64,000 nucleotides of DNA from Plasmopara viticola (taxonomy: Eukaryota; Oomycota; Peronosporomycetes; Peronosporales; Peronosporaceae): positions 434,001-498,000 of the forward strand of contig MBPM02000043.1 in assembly GCA_001695595.3 (NCBI GenBank). The letters are read 5' to 3'. Under the pieces are notes generated by a model that worked only from the letters and a program-made list of their open reading frames with translations, searched no databases and had not been told where the DNA came from. This document shows positions 21,026 to 31,399 of the stretch, one piece after another (position 1 is the stretch's first letter; each line of letters starts with the position of its first letter). Made by a program: the position numbers and the translations under genes.

Positions 21026-23059
21026 TCAGCTAAAGTCTGCGGGCAATGAAACCTTTTGCTTCTTCCCAAAGTAATCCTGTCTAGTCGAAATGTAATTTTT
21101 ATAAAATTGCACCGCCGAAGGTATTTTAATGCTGACGTCTTCGGGAGAAACACCTTCATTGAGCAGCTTCACAGACCACAACTTACTACTGCATTGATAC
21201 AGCCTGGGTCTCATAAGCTCAATATTCATCACTTCTTGAATGAGTTTATCGAAAGTTAGTTGTTCCGTCACAGGCGTTCCAGGCACTTCCTTGGCGTACT
21301 TCTCTTCCAGTATCATGCGCATCTCTAAGGACGCTTTGACTTCATTCTCTGAAGTTTTAGTAACAAACTGAAACCAGAGAGGAAAGTTGTCCATCATGAG
21401 TAAATCTTCGACGCGACCATTCAACTTGAGAAGCAAAAACACGTCACGAGACGATCTATTGTCTTGTTTCCACTTGTTGACAAGATTGAAAGCGAAAGCA
21501 TAATAAAATCTCAAGTCCCCTCCCATCGCCTCCTCAAACAATGTTACAAGTTCATCGTCAGTCAACTGTTTGTACAAATGATTGAACATGGTTTCGCGAT
21601 CCTGTCTGAAGAGAGCTTTGATGCGCACTATCTCCGGGTCGGTGCTTTGAAAGCTACTAATATCCCCGTGTCTATCAATCACGAACAATATCCACGTCCA
21701 CAAATGAGAATTCTCCAGAAGATCCATGTTTTTGTGCTCTCTGATCTCAAGAAAATCGAGCATTGTGTCGGCCGTCATGCCATTGCGTTCGAGGTCGCTA
21801 AACGCTTCTTGAAATAGAAGCTTGGACTTATATGTCAAATCATCCGCTAAAGTAGAAATTCGTGGTTGTATTAATGAACCGGTGTACATCATAACAAGTC
21901 GTTTCTCGACAGCAAGCGGATCCACATTCTTACCTAAATCGTTCGCCGCGAGAACGCTTTTTCCGCGTTCTAAAATCGTACGTAAAAGCGATTTGTAAAT
22001 CGCTTGGTTCTCAGTATTGCTGAAGTATTCAATCCATAGTTTTATCGGTCCTTGCAAGAGGCTTTCTAACTCGAAAGTAAAGGATGGCAATAATTCTTGA
22101 AACAGCTGGTCGTGACTCATTCCTCGGTTGTCCCAGTCGCGAAACAATGCATGCATTATTTGCGTAGTAGCGGTGCTCGCTTTGTTCGGCGCACCTGCAT
22201 CAACAAGCTGCTGAGCTATAACAAGGTCAGAAACGGCTTCCAACGAACCATCCGGCAACATTGCAGATGAACGCCGCAACTCATTTAGCGCCTTGTCGTA
22301 TCCATCTAGTTCGTTGGGTTCAAAATGAGTAACATAGTCGATGTACACACGGAAACTTGGATTCTTGAATTCTTCGCTTTTGTGGAAATCCAGCTTCAAG
22401 CCCTTCCGGACAGTCTCAGGCGAATCTTCAGATTTGGCCCAAAAATTCAAAAGGTGAGGTTCAAGCCCAAGAACAAACCGCGCTCGTACATTTTCAGCCT
22501 CGACGTCTCTGACAGTAGATTTTGATGTCGTAACCTTTGGCCGTTCTTCCACGCCCATGTTCTTGCACCACCCAATAGTTCGCCCTAGCTCAAACAACAT
22601 GTCTGCTCGATCCTCTGCACGAGTCGCACGTTCAAGTCCTATGAACGTTGCCTCTTGAGCAAGTTTAAGATCACCAGAGTGTGCGATGAGAATTTTGTCG
22701 ACAGCTCGCTTAAACTTTCTGCTCCAGAAAACATTGACTGGCCGAGATTGAAGACTGATCTTTGCCAACTGTTTGTCGACGATTTTAGCTTTGTCGGGAT
22801 CGTTCCGCAGCTTAAAGTTGTCGACTTTGTTAACGAGCTTACCAAACCATGTCCACGGCACCCTCTCCTCATGGCGGTCAGGAATATTGGTTGTAGTTAA
22901 ATTCTTAAAGGGTCCATTGGATTGACTGTCCACGGCGCTCGATGTCGCGGTCACTACCAGAGAGGCCTTTGAACATACGGCAAGGATGAAAGCCCACAGG
23001 AGGAGAAAATTGTGCAGAGACGGTAGAAGCCGGCGAGTGGCCGAAATTGCTTGTGCCAA
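21026..23059 (-). CDS. Secreted EER / LWY-repeat effector B, intact
   Basis: A single uninterrupted frame of 677 codons. Residues 1-40 form a signal peptide (basic start, hydrophobic core LLLWAFILAVCS, small residues before VTATSSA). EER lies at 64-66 in DRHEER. No RxLR is present upstream; the corresponding place reads QSNGPF. The rest is helical with about five LWY-like units of roughly 105 residues. Each has a Trp-x-G/S-S-x-D-x-F-type helix followed by a W/Y-containing helix: W207 to YIDYV 239, W309 to LWIEYF 341, L423 to LWTW 453, W530 to LWFQFV 561, W628 to FYKNYI 652. This is the layout of PSR2-type oomycete effectors, which act inside plant cells. The ATG matches the paralogs' start. 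The exact host target is unknown. Confidence 0.9.
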   Translation of the reverse strand: MAQAISATRRLLPSLHNFLLLWAFILAVCSKASLVVTATSSAVDSQSNGPFKNLTTTNIPDRHEERVPWTWFGKLVNKVDNFKLRNDPDKAKIVDKQLAKISLQSRPVNVFWSRKFKRAVDKILIAHSGDLKLAQEATFIGLERATRAEDRADMLFELGRTIGWCKNMGVEERPKVTTSKSTVRDVEAENVRARFVLGLEPHLLNFWAKSEDSPETVRKGLKLDFHKSEEFKNPSFRVYIDYVTHFEPNELDGYDKALNELRRSSAMLPDGSLEAVSDLVIAQQLVDAGAPNKASTATTQIMHALFRDWDNRGMSHDQLFQELLPSFTFELESLLQGPIKLWIEYFSNTENQAIYKSLLRTILERGKSVLAANDLGKNVDPLAVEKRLVMMYTGSLIQPRISTLADDLTYKSKLLFQEAFSDLERNGMTADTMLDFLEIREHKNMDLLENSHLWTWILFVIDRHGDISSFQSTDPEIVRIKALFRQDRETMFNHLYKQLTDDELVTLFEEAMGGDLRFYYAFAFNLVNKWKQDNRSSRDVFLLLKLNGRVEDLLMMDNFPLWFQFVTKTSENEVKASLEMRMILEEKYAKEVPGTPVTEQLTFDKLIQEVMNIELMRPRLYQCSSKLWSVKLLNEGVSPEDVSIKIPSAVQFYKNYISTRQDYFGKKQKVSLPADFS

Positions 23060-23187
23060 ACAAAGTGATCAATTGAAGGAAAAATATAGTGTGGCGCGAC
23101 AGAAATCCTGCAACCCATGAACCACCCACTACTTGGTGTTTTATGTTTAAAATACCTCGCACCAGATCTTGACTAGCATGGAGGATA

Positions 23188-23207
23188 CTCTTGTTCGTCC
23201 AATCATT
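23188..23207 (-). promoter_or_regulatory. Conserved upstream element of effector B
   Basis: CTCTTGTTCGTCCAATCATT (plus-strand text) lies about 130-150 bases before the effector ATG. It is the counterpart of elements at the same distance from the other four copies. Confidence 0.35.
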
Positions 23208-23272
23208 GACCATTGGTGCCCACTTAGAACAATCAGCTGCTTGATAAAAAAAACAACCCATATTAAAGCGAG

Positions 23273-24430
23273 TTTTCGGAAAAGGTTGGGGTGACGCCCT
23301 CCTTCCAAGCGCGGGGGCTAAATGCTCGCGCGCTTCGGGCAGGTGCTCTCGGGCATCTGCAGGTCTCTAACGAGTCTCACCCTCGACGCGACGGTCTCCA
23401 GCACCAGGCCAAACCCCCTTCCACGCCCTTAACCGCGCCAACCACATCCGGATTGGCTCCTTTAATGTGAATTCTCTAGGTTCGAAGCGCAAGAAGCACG
23501 AAACACTCTCCGAAGATCTCGGGCGCTACCGCGTCGATGTCCTTGGCCTCCGAGAAACCAAGATCTACGATAGAGGTGAGCTCCGCATTGATGACTTCCT
23601 TCTAACTCTGAAAAAAAAAAAACGAAGCCAAGACCGAAGTCACCGAAATCCGCCGCCACTGCAACCCGTCGGGCGCCACTCGACACGCCCGAGCCCGAGA
23701 AGAAAAGTGGCGCCACACTAAGAAGCTCGGAACAATCCTCGGCGATATTGAAGATTTATCCCGACGCAAGTCCCTGGCCACTCTCGCGCTCCACCGCCTC
23801 TGGTCCGTCTGGCTCCGCCCCACGCTCATTTTACCCAAGTCCCGCACACGACTGTACAACACCTACGTTCTACTAATTCTGCTGTACAACTGCGCCACCT
23901 GGGCTCTTACCAAGTCAGAGCTCCACGGCCTCGAGAATTTCCATCGCCGCCAGCTTCGCTACGCTCTTGGCTATCGCTACCCCCGATCCATTACGAATGC
24001 AAGACTCTACGACCTCTGTGATGAGCGGCCGCTGAGACTACGACTGACACAAGCTCGCTGGCGCCTGTTTGGCCATGTACTTTGCCGCAATCCCGACATT
24101 CCAGCTAACCTCCAGATGCGTGCCTACTTCTTCTCCACCGCAGCAAAATGGCGCGGACGTCCCCGCACCACGCTCCCCTCAACACTCGACCACGACCTTG
24201 TTTCCTGTGGCTCCGGCTTTCGACTCCGGACAGCACAAGACCTCGAAATGCTTCGTACCCTTGCACAAGACCGAAAGAAGTGGAAGACCCTCACGGCCTC
24301 GGTGCTGGATGCACTGCCCGCCGAACGAGACCCGACGTATGCGGACACCACTCTATGCCGTGGACTAGCCAGACTGAGCCTAGCACGTGCATAACTTGGC
24401 AACGCGATAACGTAATACATTACATTACAT
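23273..24430 (+). mobile_element. LINE-derived internally deleted element, long class, copy 1
   Basis: It starts TTTTCGGAAAAGGTTGGGGT and ends in an ACATTACATTACAT tail. The 5' third is leader plus the start of an endonuclease frame (IGSFNVNSLG near 23453, then VLGLRETK near 23540). After a run of twelve A (23611-23622) the sequence jumps to the C-terminal part of a LINE reverse-transcriptase ORF (EAKTEVTEIRR..., CATWALTKSELHGLE, FGHVL, RGRPRTTLP). The middle of the endonuclease and the reverse-transcriptase core are missing. Copies at 34113-35274 and 54171-55328 share the same joint. The 3' part is still an open frame to a TAA after LSLARA near 24393. No target duplication was recognised. 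Confidence 0.85.
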
Positions 24431-24431
24431 G

Positions 24432-25560
24432 TTGACAAACAACATTTAGTAGTACAGCCGTGAGATGTGGAATGCAGGCGTTAGCAAGGTGAGCATGCCG
24501 GAGGTGAGCTTAAGTCTATGCGGGAGTGCCGGTACCGCGGAAGTCGGTGCAACGAAACTTAAAACTCGGTTAGATGAAATGCGGCGACACAAATGGGCAA
24601 ATAAATGTAGCTAAGCTGCCATGTAACTAAACTTGCGGTCGTATTTGTATTCTTCACACACCGTCCTCTAGTGTTTAGTAATGTCTAGCCTGATCGTGAA
24701 AGCTCTTCTACTAGTGTCAAACTCAAACAGCGTGTGATTTTCTAAATGATTCATCATCGTAACATAGCAGCTGTTTAGTCTTAGTTAACGGTTATATGTC
24801 TAAAAGCAACAAAGGTAACATATGACTTCTTTATAGTCGATCGCAGTGAACTATATTTAAAGGCCGCATCATAATTGTCAATATATTCGATTGTCTACAT
24901 CGAGACGGCGGAGACCTATATTGCACAAACGGGCTTACCTCGTGTCGTGTGGCGCCAGGACATTAATCTCTTTGTGGCCACGAATATGGGCACGAAGCCC
25001 CACACCTAATGGCAAAGGTCAAAAAGTTGCAAGCCGGTTGCTAATCCTGATACTTTCTTGTTGATATTAGTCGCGATTAACGCTGTGGATGCCGTAAGCT
25101 AAAATCATTGGCATTGTAGTTGATGCTAGTGACACACTTTATATGATCATGCGATCAACGTTCCTTAAACCCGCGCAACAAGGCTTGATGGCTTCATGTC
25201 CTTGTATACTGACAAAACTCTAGATGGGTTTCGACGTCTTGCATGACCGATGTGGCCTTTATTGGTATAGCACCATGCCGCGAGAGTAAGGTGAATATCT
25301 AACGTGCATTTATCTCTAAAACCCTTTTGTCTAGTGGAAAATTTACTCACTACGCACAGCGATAAATTTTTACTTGAGGATTTACGATCTTCTTGGCGTA
25401 AGTGGCCAGCAAGTATTGATTTACAGGTAGTCGATGAACATCGACAATTTGAGTCTTATTGATTCGGCGCCAATATTCAAAAACTATTTTGTTTAAAAGT
25501 GCTTGTAATGATGAACACCCATCATTAAAGATCTACAGTAAATTAAAAGTTAAGAAAGCA
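24432..25560. repeat. Block gamma remnant and block delta between effectors B and C
   Basis: 24450-24830 resembles 4020-4400 (GTACAGCCGTGAGATGTGGAATG). 24960-25400 is the downstream flank of effector C, sharing GTGGCCACGAATATGGGCAC with the other units. The LINE derivative at 23273-24430 therefore landed in the upstream block of effector B. No gene is seen. Confidence 0.5.
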
Positions 25561-25585
25561 AACAATATGTATTAGTTTTTATGCA

Positions 25586-27637
25586 TCAGCTAAAGCCTGC
25601 GGGCAGCGACACCTCCAGCTTTTTCCCAAAGTGATCCATTCTGGTCGATAAATATTTCTCATAAAAAGGAATCGCCAATGTCCTATAAAAATCATGCACC
25701 TTGACGTTTTGGAGTGAAACACCTTCATTGAGCAGCTTCACAGACCACAACTCGCTGATGCATCGGTACCGCCTGTGTTTACTAAGCGCAAAAACCATCG
25801 CCCTCTCAATCACTTCATAGAAAGTTAGTCTTTTATTCGCAGTCTTTTCAAGCGATTCCTTAGCGTACTTCTCTTCCAATAATGTGCGGACCACTAAGGA
25901 CGCTTCGACTTTATCATCTGAATTTGCGAGAACGAATTTCAACCAAATAGGAAATAATTCCATCGCAAGTAAATCGGTGACGGGGATATTCATGTTGAGA
26001 AGAAAAAACTTGTCATAGGCCGATTTGTCTGCTTGTTTCCACTTGTTGACAAAATTGAAAGCGAAAAGATAACGAAATCGTTGGTCACTTCTTACCGCGT
26101 TCTCAAACAATGTCACAAGTTCCTCGTCTGTCAATTGTTTGTCCAAATGATCGAACATGATCTTACTATCTTGTTTAACGAGAGCTTTGATGTGAACTAT
26201 TTCCGGGTCGAAATTTTCAAAGCTTTTGATGTCCCCGTGTCCATCAACCACAAACGACATCCACGTCCATAAATGAGGATCCTCCACAAGATCTTGATTT
26301 TTTAGCCCTCTGATCTTAAGAAAATCGAGCATTCCGTCGGCGGTCATGCCATTGCGTACCAATTCCCTAAACGCTTGTTGGAAAAGAAGCTTGGATCTGG
26401 ATGCCAAATCCACTGCAGCTAAAGTAGGATTTTGTGGGCGTATTACTGAGCCGGTGTACAACTTAACAAGTCGTTTCTCCACAGCAAGCGGACCCGAATT
26501 TCCATCGAGATCTTTCACCGCGACAACGTTTCTTGCGCGTTCTAAAATCGCAAGACAAAGCGATTTGTAACTCGCTTGAATCTCAGCGCTGCGAAAATAT
26601 TCAATCCATAGTTTCATTGGTCCTTGCAAGAGGCTTTCCAGCTCGAAGGTGAAGATTGGTAGTAATTCATGAAAAAGATGATCGTGCGTCATTCCTCGTT
26701 TCTCCCAGTCGCGAAATAATGCATGCATCAGACGCCAAGTAACGTAGTTCGCTCCGTTTGGTGCACCTGCATCAACAAGCTGCTCAGCTATGACAAGGTC
26801 AGAAACGGCTTCCAACGAACCATCCTTCGACATTGTGGGTGAATGTCGAATACCTTTTAGCGCCTTGTCGTATCCAACGAGTCTGTCGGGTTCACGATGA
26901 GTGACATAGTCGACATACACACGGAAACTTGGGTCTTCGAATGCACCACTTTCATGGATGTCCAAAATCAAGCCCTTCCAGACAGCTTCAGGCGTAAGTT
27001 CCTTACCGGCCCAAAAGTTAGAGAGGTGAGGTTGCAGCCCATGAAAGAATAACATTTTTTTATTTTCAGCCTCGACTTTGTTGACATATTGATCATATTC
27101 TTTTTGTGTTGTAGACTCTAGCTTTTTTTCCGGCTTAGTGAGGCCTTTCTTCTTCCACCACCCAATAGTTCGACCTAGTTCAAAAAACATGTCTGCTTGA
27201 TTCTCGGCTGGGATCGCAACTCGAAGTCCTTCAAACATTGCCTGGCGGGCAAGATCGTTGTTACCAGAGTTGGCGGCGAGAATTTTGTCGATAGCTTGCT
27301 CAAACTCTCTGCTCATAAACACGCCATTCGTCCCAGATTTATGATCAGTCGCTTCCAACCATTTATCGACAATTTTGACATTTTTAGGACGGAAAAGCAG
27401 CTTGAAGCCGTCCACGATCGCATCAACCCATGGCCATGGCGTCCTCTCCTCGTTGCGGTCAGACACATTAAGTGAAGTTGAATTTATTAAGTGTCCTTTG
27501 AATTGATTGTCCACGGCGCTCGATGTCGCGGTCACTACCATTGAGGATTTCAAACCAACGACTAGTATGACAGCCCACAGGAGGAGATTGCACCGAGAGG
27601 GTAGAGGTCGGCGAGTGGCCGACATTGCGTACGCCAA
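25586..27637 (-). CDS. Secreted EER / LWY-repeat effector C, intact
   Basis: One open frame of 683 codons. The signal peptide is MAYAMSATRR plus a hydrophobic core (LLLWAVILVVG) up to about residue 35. EER sits at 63-65 (DRNEER), and the place where RxLR would stand reads QFKGHL. Five LWY-like units follow: W209 with YVDYV 241, W311 with LWIEYF 343, V427-G430 with LWTW 456, W533 with IWLKFV 564, W631 with FYEKYL 658. The best conserved parts between B and C are the second unit (FTFELESLLQGP) and the C-terminal LWSVKLLNEGV. Predicted to be secreted and delivered to host cells. The lack of RxLR makes the route uncertain. Substitutions between B and C are frequent, so the duplication is old. Confidence 0.9.
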   Translation of the reverse strand: MAYAMSATRRPLPSRCNLLLWAVILVVGLKSSMVVTATSSAVDNQFKGHLINSTSLNVSDRNEERTPWPWVDAIVDGFKLLFRPKNVKIVDKWLEATDHKSGTNGVFMSREFEQAIDKILAANSGNNDLARQAMFEGLRVAIPAENQADMFFELGRTIGWWKKKGLTKPEKKLESTTQKEYDQYVNKVEAENKKMLFFHGLQPHLSNFWAGKELTPEAVWKGLILDIHESGAFEDPSFRVYVDYVTHREPDRLVGYDKALKGIRHSPTMSKDGSLEAVSDLVIAEQLVDAGAPNGANYVTWRLMHALFRDWEKRGMTHDHLFHELLPIFTFELESLLQGPMKLWIEYFRSAEIQASYKSLCLAILERARNVVAVKDLDGNSGPLAVEKRLVKLYTGSVIRPQNPTLAAVDLASRSKLLFQQAFRELVRNGMTADGMLDFLKIRGLKNQDLVEDPHLWTWMSFVVDGHGDIKSFENFDPEIVHIKALVKQDSKIMFDHLDKQLTDEELVTLFENAVRSDQRFRYLFAFNFVNKWKQADKSAYDKFFLLNMNIPVTDLLAMELFPIWLKFVLANSDDKVEASLVVRTLLEEKYAKESLEKTANKRLTFYEVIERAMVFALSKHRRYRCISELWSVKLLNEGVSLQNVKVHDFYRTLAIPFYEKYLSTRMDHFGKKLEVSLPAGFS

Positions 27638-27784
27638 ACGAAGTGATCAGCGAAACGTAAAATGGAAAATTGGCATTGAATAAAAGGTAATAGTCGTGCG
27701 ACCCACGTATAACTCATTTTTTTAAAGCATCCTGTCCAGTATTCTTCGCGCCAGTGTACGAATCTTCACGAGCACGGGAGAATG

Positions 27785-27804
27785 CTCTCGTTTGTCCAGT
27801 CATT
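27785..27804 (-). promoter_or_regulatory. Conserved upstream element of effector C
   Basis: CTCGTTTGTCCAGTCATTGT (plus-strand text) lies about 150 bases upstream of the ATG, in the same place as in the other copies. A second shared stretch, CATGTACTGATTGCATGATTATAC near 27940, lies about 300 bases upstream. It recurs upstream of D (about 38475) and E (about 59833). Confidence 0.35.
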
Positions 27805-27939
27805 GTACGACTAGCCTGGTCGGGACTGACTCTGCTCAAGAGTGTGAATCTTTAGTTGGACCTACTCTGGACAACCAGCTGCGTTATAAAAAAAGCTCAA
27901 GTCCAAGCGATAAAGTCCGCCAACTTTTAGAATTGTGCA

Positions 27940-28552
27940 TGTACTGATTGCATGATTATACTGGATGAGAGAGGCACACCCGAATGCACATCTTCCTTTA
28001 AGCGACAGAGATTCTGGTCGGGACCGGCTTTGCTGCCAGCAATGGATTTGTTCGAATTAATGTGGCAGAGCTCAGATCAGCACACCAGGCATAAAAAATC
28101 AGGCGCTTTGATATATAATAAAAACGATTCAGCCGTAAAGGATCAACAAACAACCTTAGTTTTGGGAGCATGCCATAGGTGAGCTGCCAGTCTAAGCTGC
28201 ACAATTGCGTAGTCCGGCGCGACAAAAATTGCACCCCGGTAGATGAAATGTGGTGACACAAATGTGCTCCTACTTGACGCAAGGCTACTATAAGCTGTTC
28301 GTTAGGCTGTGAACTAAAGCATAGTTGCCATGATCGCGGACGTGCTCGGCATCCCACTGTCAAAATCGCTATGATTTATATCATCCTCACAGTAATAGTA
28401 TAAAGTTTTCGAGTAGATTATGGACCAAATTGGTTGAACTCGGTTCAAACGATCATTAAATGGAGAGTTATGCGCATTTAGAAGTATATCGCTCTTCACG
28501 ACTCGAGGCACCAGTAAAAAGCTTACATTTAGTAACAGCAGAGATATCATAG
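27940..28552. repeat. Block gamma upstream of effector C, first part
   Basis: Homologous to 38480-38900 and 59830-60430 (for example ATGAAATG.GG.GACACA at about 28244, 38628 and 60147). The minus-strand frame of 121 codons at 27998-28363 is not kept in the other copies and is probably chance. Confidence 0.5.
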
Positions 28553-28890
28553 CATTTATGTTCTATATGATTTATCGGACCAACCCTGTGGCTCGAGCAT
28601 TTAGCCGTTCGACCCAGGATTGGGAGGTACCACCCATAGGATCCGAAGTAAGGTAGCCGGAGATAGGTCACTAAAGTGGACGAGCCAAAATTACCCGAGT
28701 GTGTAACTACCCTATTAACTCGCGCCCGACTGACTAATTAAAGGGTTGGGTGGGGGACGCTCCACGGACCAAAAAAGCCCCATAGTGTAATGAGGGTTAC
28801 AAACCCGGTCCCAATATGGGTCGGACTGCTATCAGCATCCCGCGATAGAGACAGCTTAGTCCTAGCGCGTGGGTTCCGGTAGCTCAAATC
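28553..28890. mobile_element. GC-rich insertion in block gamma, possible solo LTR
   Basis: Comparison with units D and E shows an extra 0.33 kb here. The text before 28553 (AACAGCAGAGATATCATA) and after about 28890 (CTATGTTATAAGGCCAAA, then CAGCGCACCCAC) are contiguous in the other units. The insert is GC-rich and includes TGTAATGAGGGTTACA, a short inverted repeat of the kind found in oomycete gypsy LTRs. Exact ends and a target duplication could not be fixed. Confidence 0.4.
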
Positions 28891-30900
28891 TTTATATAAT
28901 CAATCGCTTAAACTATGTTATAAGGCCAAATTTTCGCAAATATCCAGCGCACCCACAAAATTAGCAATATACTTAATGATCGGACTCAGGGCTACTAGTA
29001 CCTCTTCTCTTCATCTCGGCATCTTGGCTATAAGCTCACTGTCTACCACGACACTGTATAATATTGTTACTCGGGTGTGCGAGCCTTTCGTGCAACCGCG
29101 AGCTACGTCTGCGCAGAATGTGCCGCGTTGCGGAGTTTGTTTTGCACTTTTATTTATTTGCGTCTGTTTGCATCAGCTTAAGAACATGAAGCGACAGCAG
29201 CACAAACATTAAAAGCCCATACAACTCGCCGCCAAGCTGTTCTTCAGAAACAGAAACACATTTTAGGTTAATTGCACAATTTTGTGCTTGATGCTCACAC
29301 TCCGTTGTGAAGTTTAATCTTCTTTTTGGAGCTTCGGGGATCTTTGGTGAGAAGCCTCCACATAAAATTTGTAGCGAGATTCTTCTACATGTAAAGTGAA
29401 GCTTATTTTTCAGGTCGCTTTGCAAATATATCTTCCGATCTCATTGTTGAACACACGCAGTCATTGTGTAAATTTGGTTCGAAAGAATGAAATTGATCAC
29501 TGATATGATATCGCGTAAGGAATTAAATATTGTTACGATACTTATTGATAAATCTTTTCCCAGCCTGCGTTGCAAATGCAGCACGGGACACATACGGAAA
29601 CGAACTACGTCGGCGCCAAATGAGTACGTGAGTACGCGCACATTTGATGTGGTAAGTGTTCTATCTCTATTAGATATGCATAAAGCCGAGATTTTGTGTG
29701 AAAAGCGAGCTTGTTGTTAAGTTATTTATAAAGGTATGCACCATTCTTCTCAATTTTCTGCGCCTTCGCACTTGTCCAGAAAAGTCCACACTTGCGACAC
29801 TGCACAAGCCCCATCTATTAGTTGTCCTTTGCTTCAACCTTCTTACTGCAGTCTATACGCTTTGCAGTCGTCTCCTTTTGGCTCGCCTTGCCGCCCCCAA
29901 CCAACGTTGTCTTCGTGGTCCGCAGGGCTACTCTCTTCAGTAACGAGTCGTCATTACTATCGCCCTAAATACTTAAAGTCTTATCACGCCTTGACTTCCC
30001 ACCCCTCGTAACTGCTCATGGTGGCCTAATGGAGAGACCGAAAATTCTTTATTTCACGGGTTCATAGCTTGTGTAGTTTTAAGTAGAGGACTGCAGTTGT
30101 ATCGGACCTTGTATTAAGGTACGTTACGGCACAACTTTAAGTAGATTCTCTTTTTACTGTACGCGAATACAAATTTCCAGGGCTGAGCTTGTATCTCTTA
30201 CTACAGACAGTCACCCGTTTGAGACTTCATTAGTTGTCAGTAGTTTGTAATCATGATATTGTCACGCTTTTACATCTCGTCGCTCTAGGATTCCTCATCA
30301 GCTACCACGGTTTAATTGCTACAAACTGAACTCGCTATTCCAGACTTAGACGTTTGGTGGCTTATTGTGCCAAAGCTGGCGCCGACACCGGTTAGTGTAG
30401 CAGAGCTGCATCGCATGAGAACTTCATGTCCGCATGCTATTAAGCGTAAACAGCTCGCTGAGGTGCTTGGTTTCCAGCTCGTCTCGAAAGCTATACGATC
30501 TACAATCTTTGCTTATGACACTACATCAAAGCTTAGTTCTCTTGAGCTGGATGCGTTTGATCCCCAATCGAGATCGCGCATATTTTAGATACGGCTCTCG
30601 CTACTTTCGTCGATCCCGTCCGTCTCCCAAATGAAGTAGCGGATATCCATCATATTCAATTGATTTTCTGATAATGGCGCGCCATCTACTTGCGTCCTTT
30701 TTACATTTGTGCGGAACGACGTCACCTCGCAGGAGTGCGAAATGGTCATGCCTTGCAGGACTGAACAGTGTATTCGGTACAAGATCAGCCGCCAACTATT
30801 AAGTCTGACCCCTCCTCAAAAAATCCAATTCCCGTCTGATGACGGCATCGTAAAACTTCGATATTGTTTCGTTCACCATCAAGCTGCACGTTTTAATTGA
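28891..30900. repeat. Block gamma end and block alpha, copy 3
   Basis: 28945 onward matches 38957 and 60477. 29300-30540 matches 17270-18480 and 1-960. 30540-30900 matches 18490-18850. Short frames such as 30316-30588 (90 codons) and 30585-30782 (minus) are not conserved in the other copies. No gene can be supported. Confidence 0.55.
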
Positions 30901-31142
30901 GAAATATCACTGTCCTTTAACCTTTGCCAAGAGGAAGTGGCTGCACGCAAACGGCGGCTAATATAGCTACCAATAAGGCATCCAACGATTTTTTGTTCGG
31001 AATTAACAAATTAACTTTGTATGCATATATTAAAATTAAGTGAACTCTTTTCTAGGCTCTTCATCTGTCTCCTAGGTGGCTATCTCAATATCATTATACC
31101 CATCGATATCTCGCCCCGTCTTCTTCCGCATCCGACGGCATG

Positions 31143-31304
31143 ATGTCGGATGAGGATCTGCCACGATGTATGAGCTATAATTCAAGCGACATTAATTCCT
31201 CCCTTCCGGATCTTCATGCCAACGAATTAATGAGTGAAGAAAACCATTTCTCTTTGACAAACCTAAGCGCTCCTCTGTGCGAAAAACACCTTTTGATCAT
31301 ATAG
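31143..31304 (+). pseudogene. Remnant exon of an unrecognised gene
   Basis: A 53-codon frame starts MSDEDLPRCM and ends at a TAG. Its first 20 residues are paralleled by DLPPCMNYDASDVDSTL in the duplicated block at 19085-19180. Replacements there are mostly conservative (S/D, N/D, I/V, S/T), the pattern left by former protein-level selection. I do not recognise the family. No neighbouring exon is evident. Confidence 0.3.
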
Positions 31305-31399
31305 CAGTTTACGGTCGTTCCGATGCTAACCTGGTTAGAACTACACCTTTTACATATGATGTTCAAGCATTAAATGGCACAAGCTGAGGGGTGGTAATC

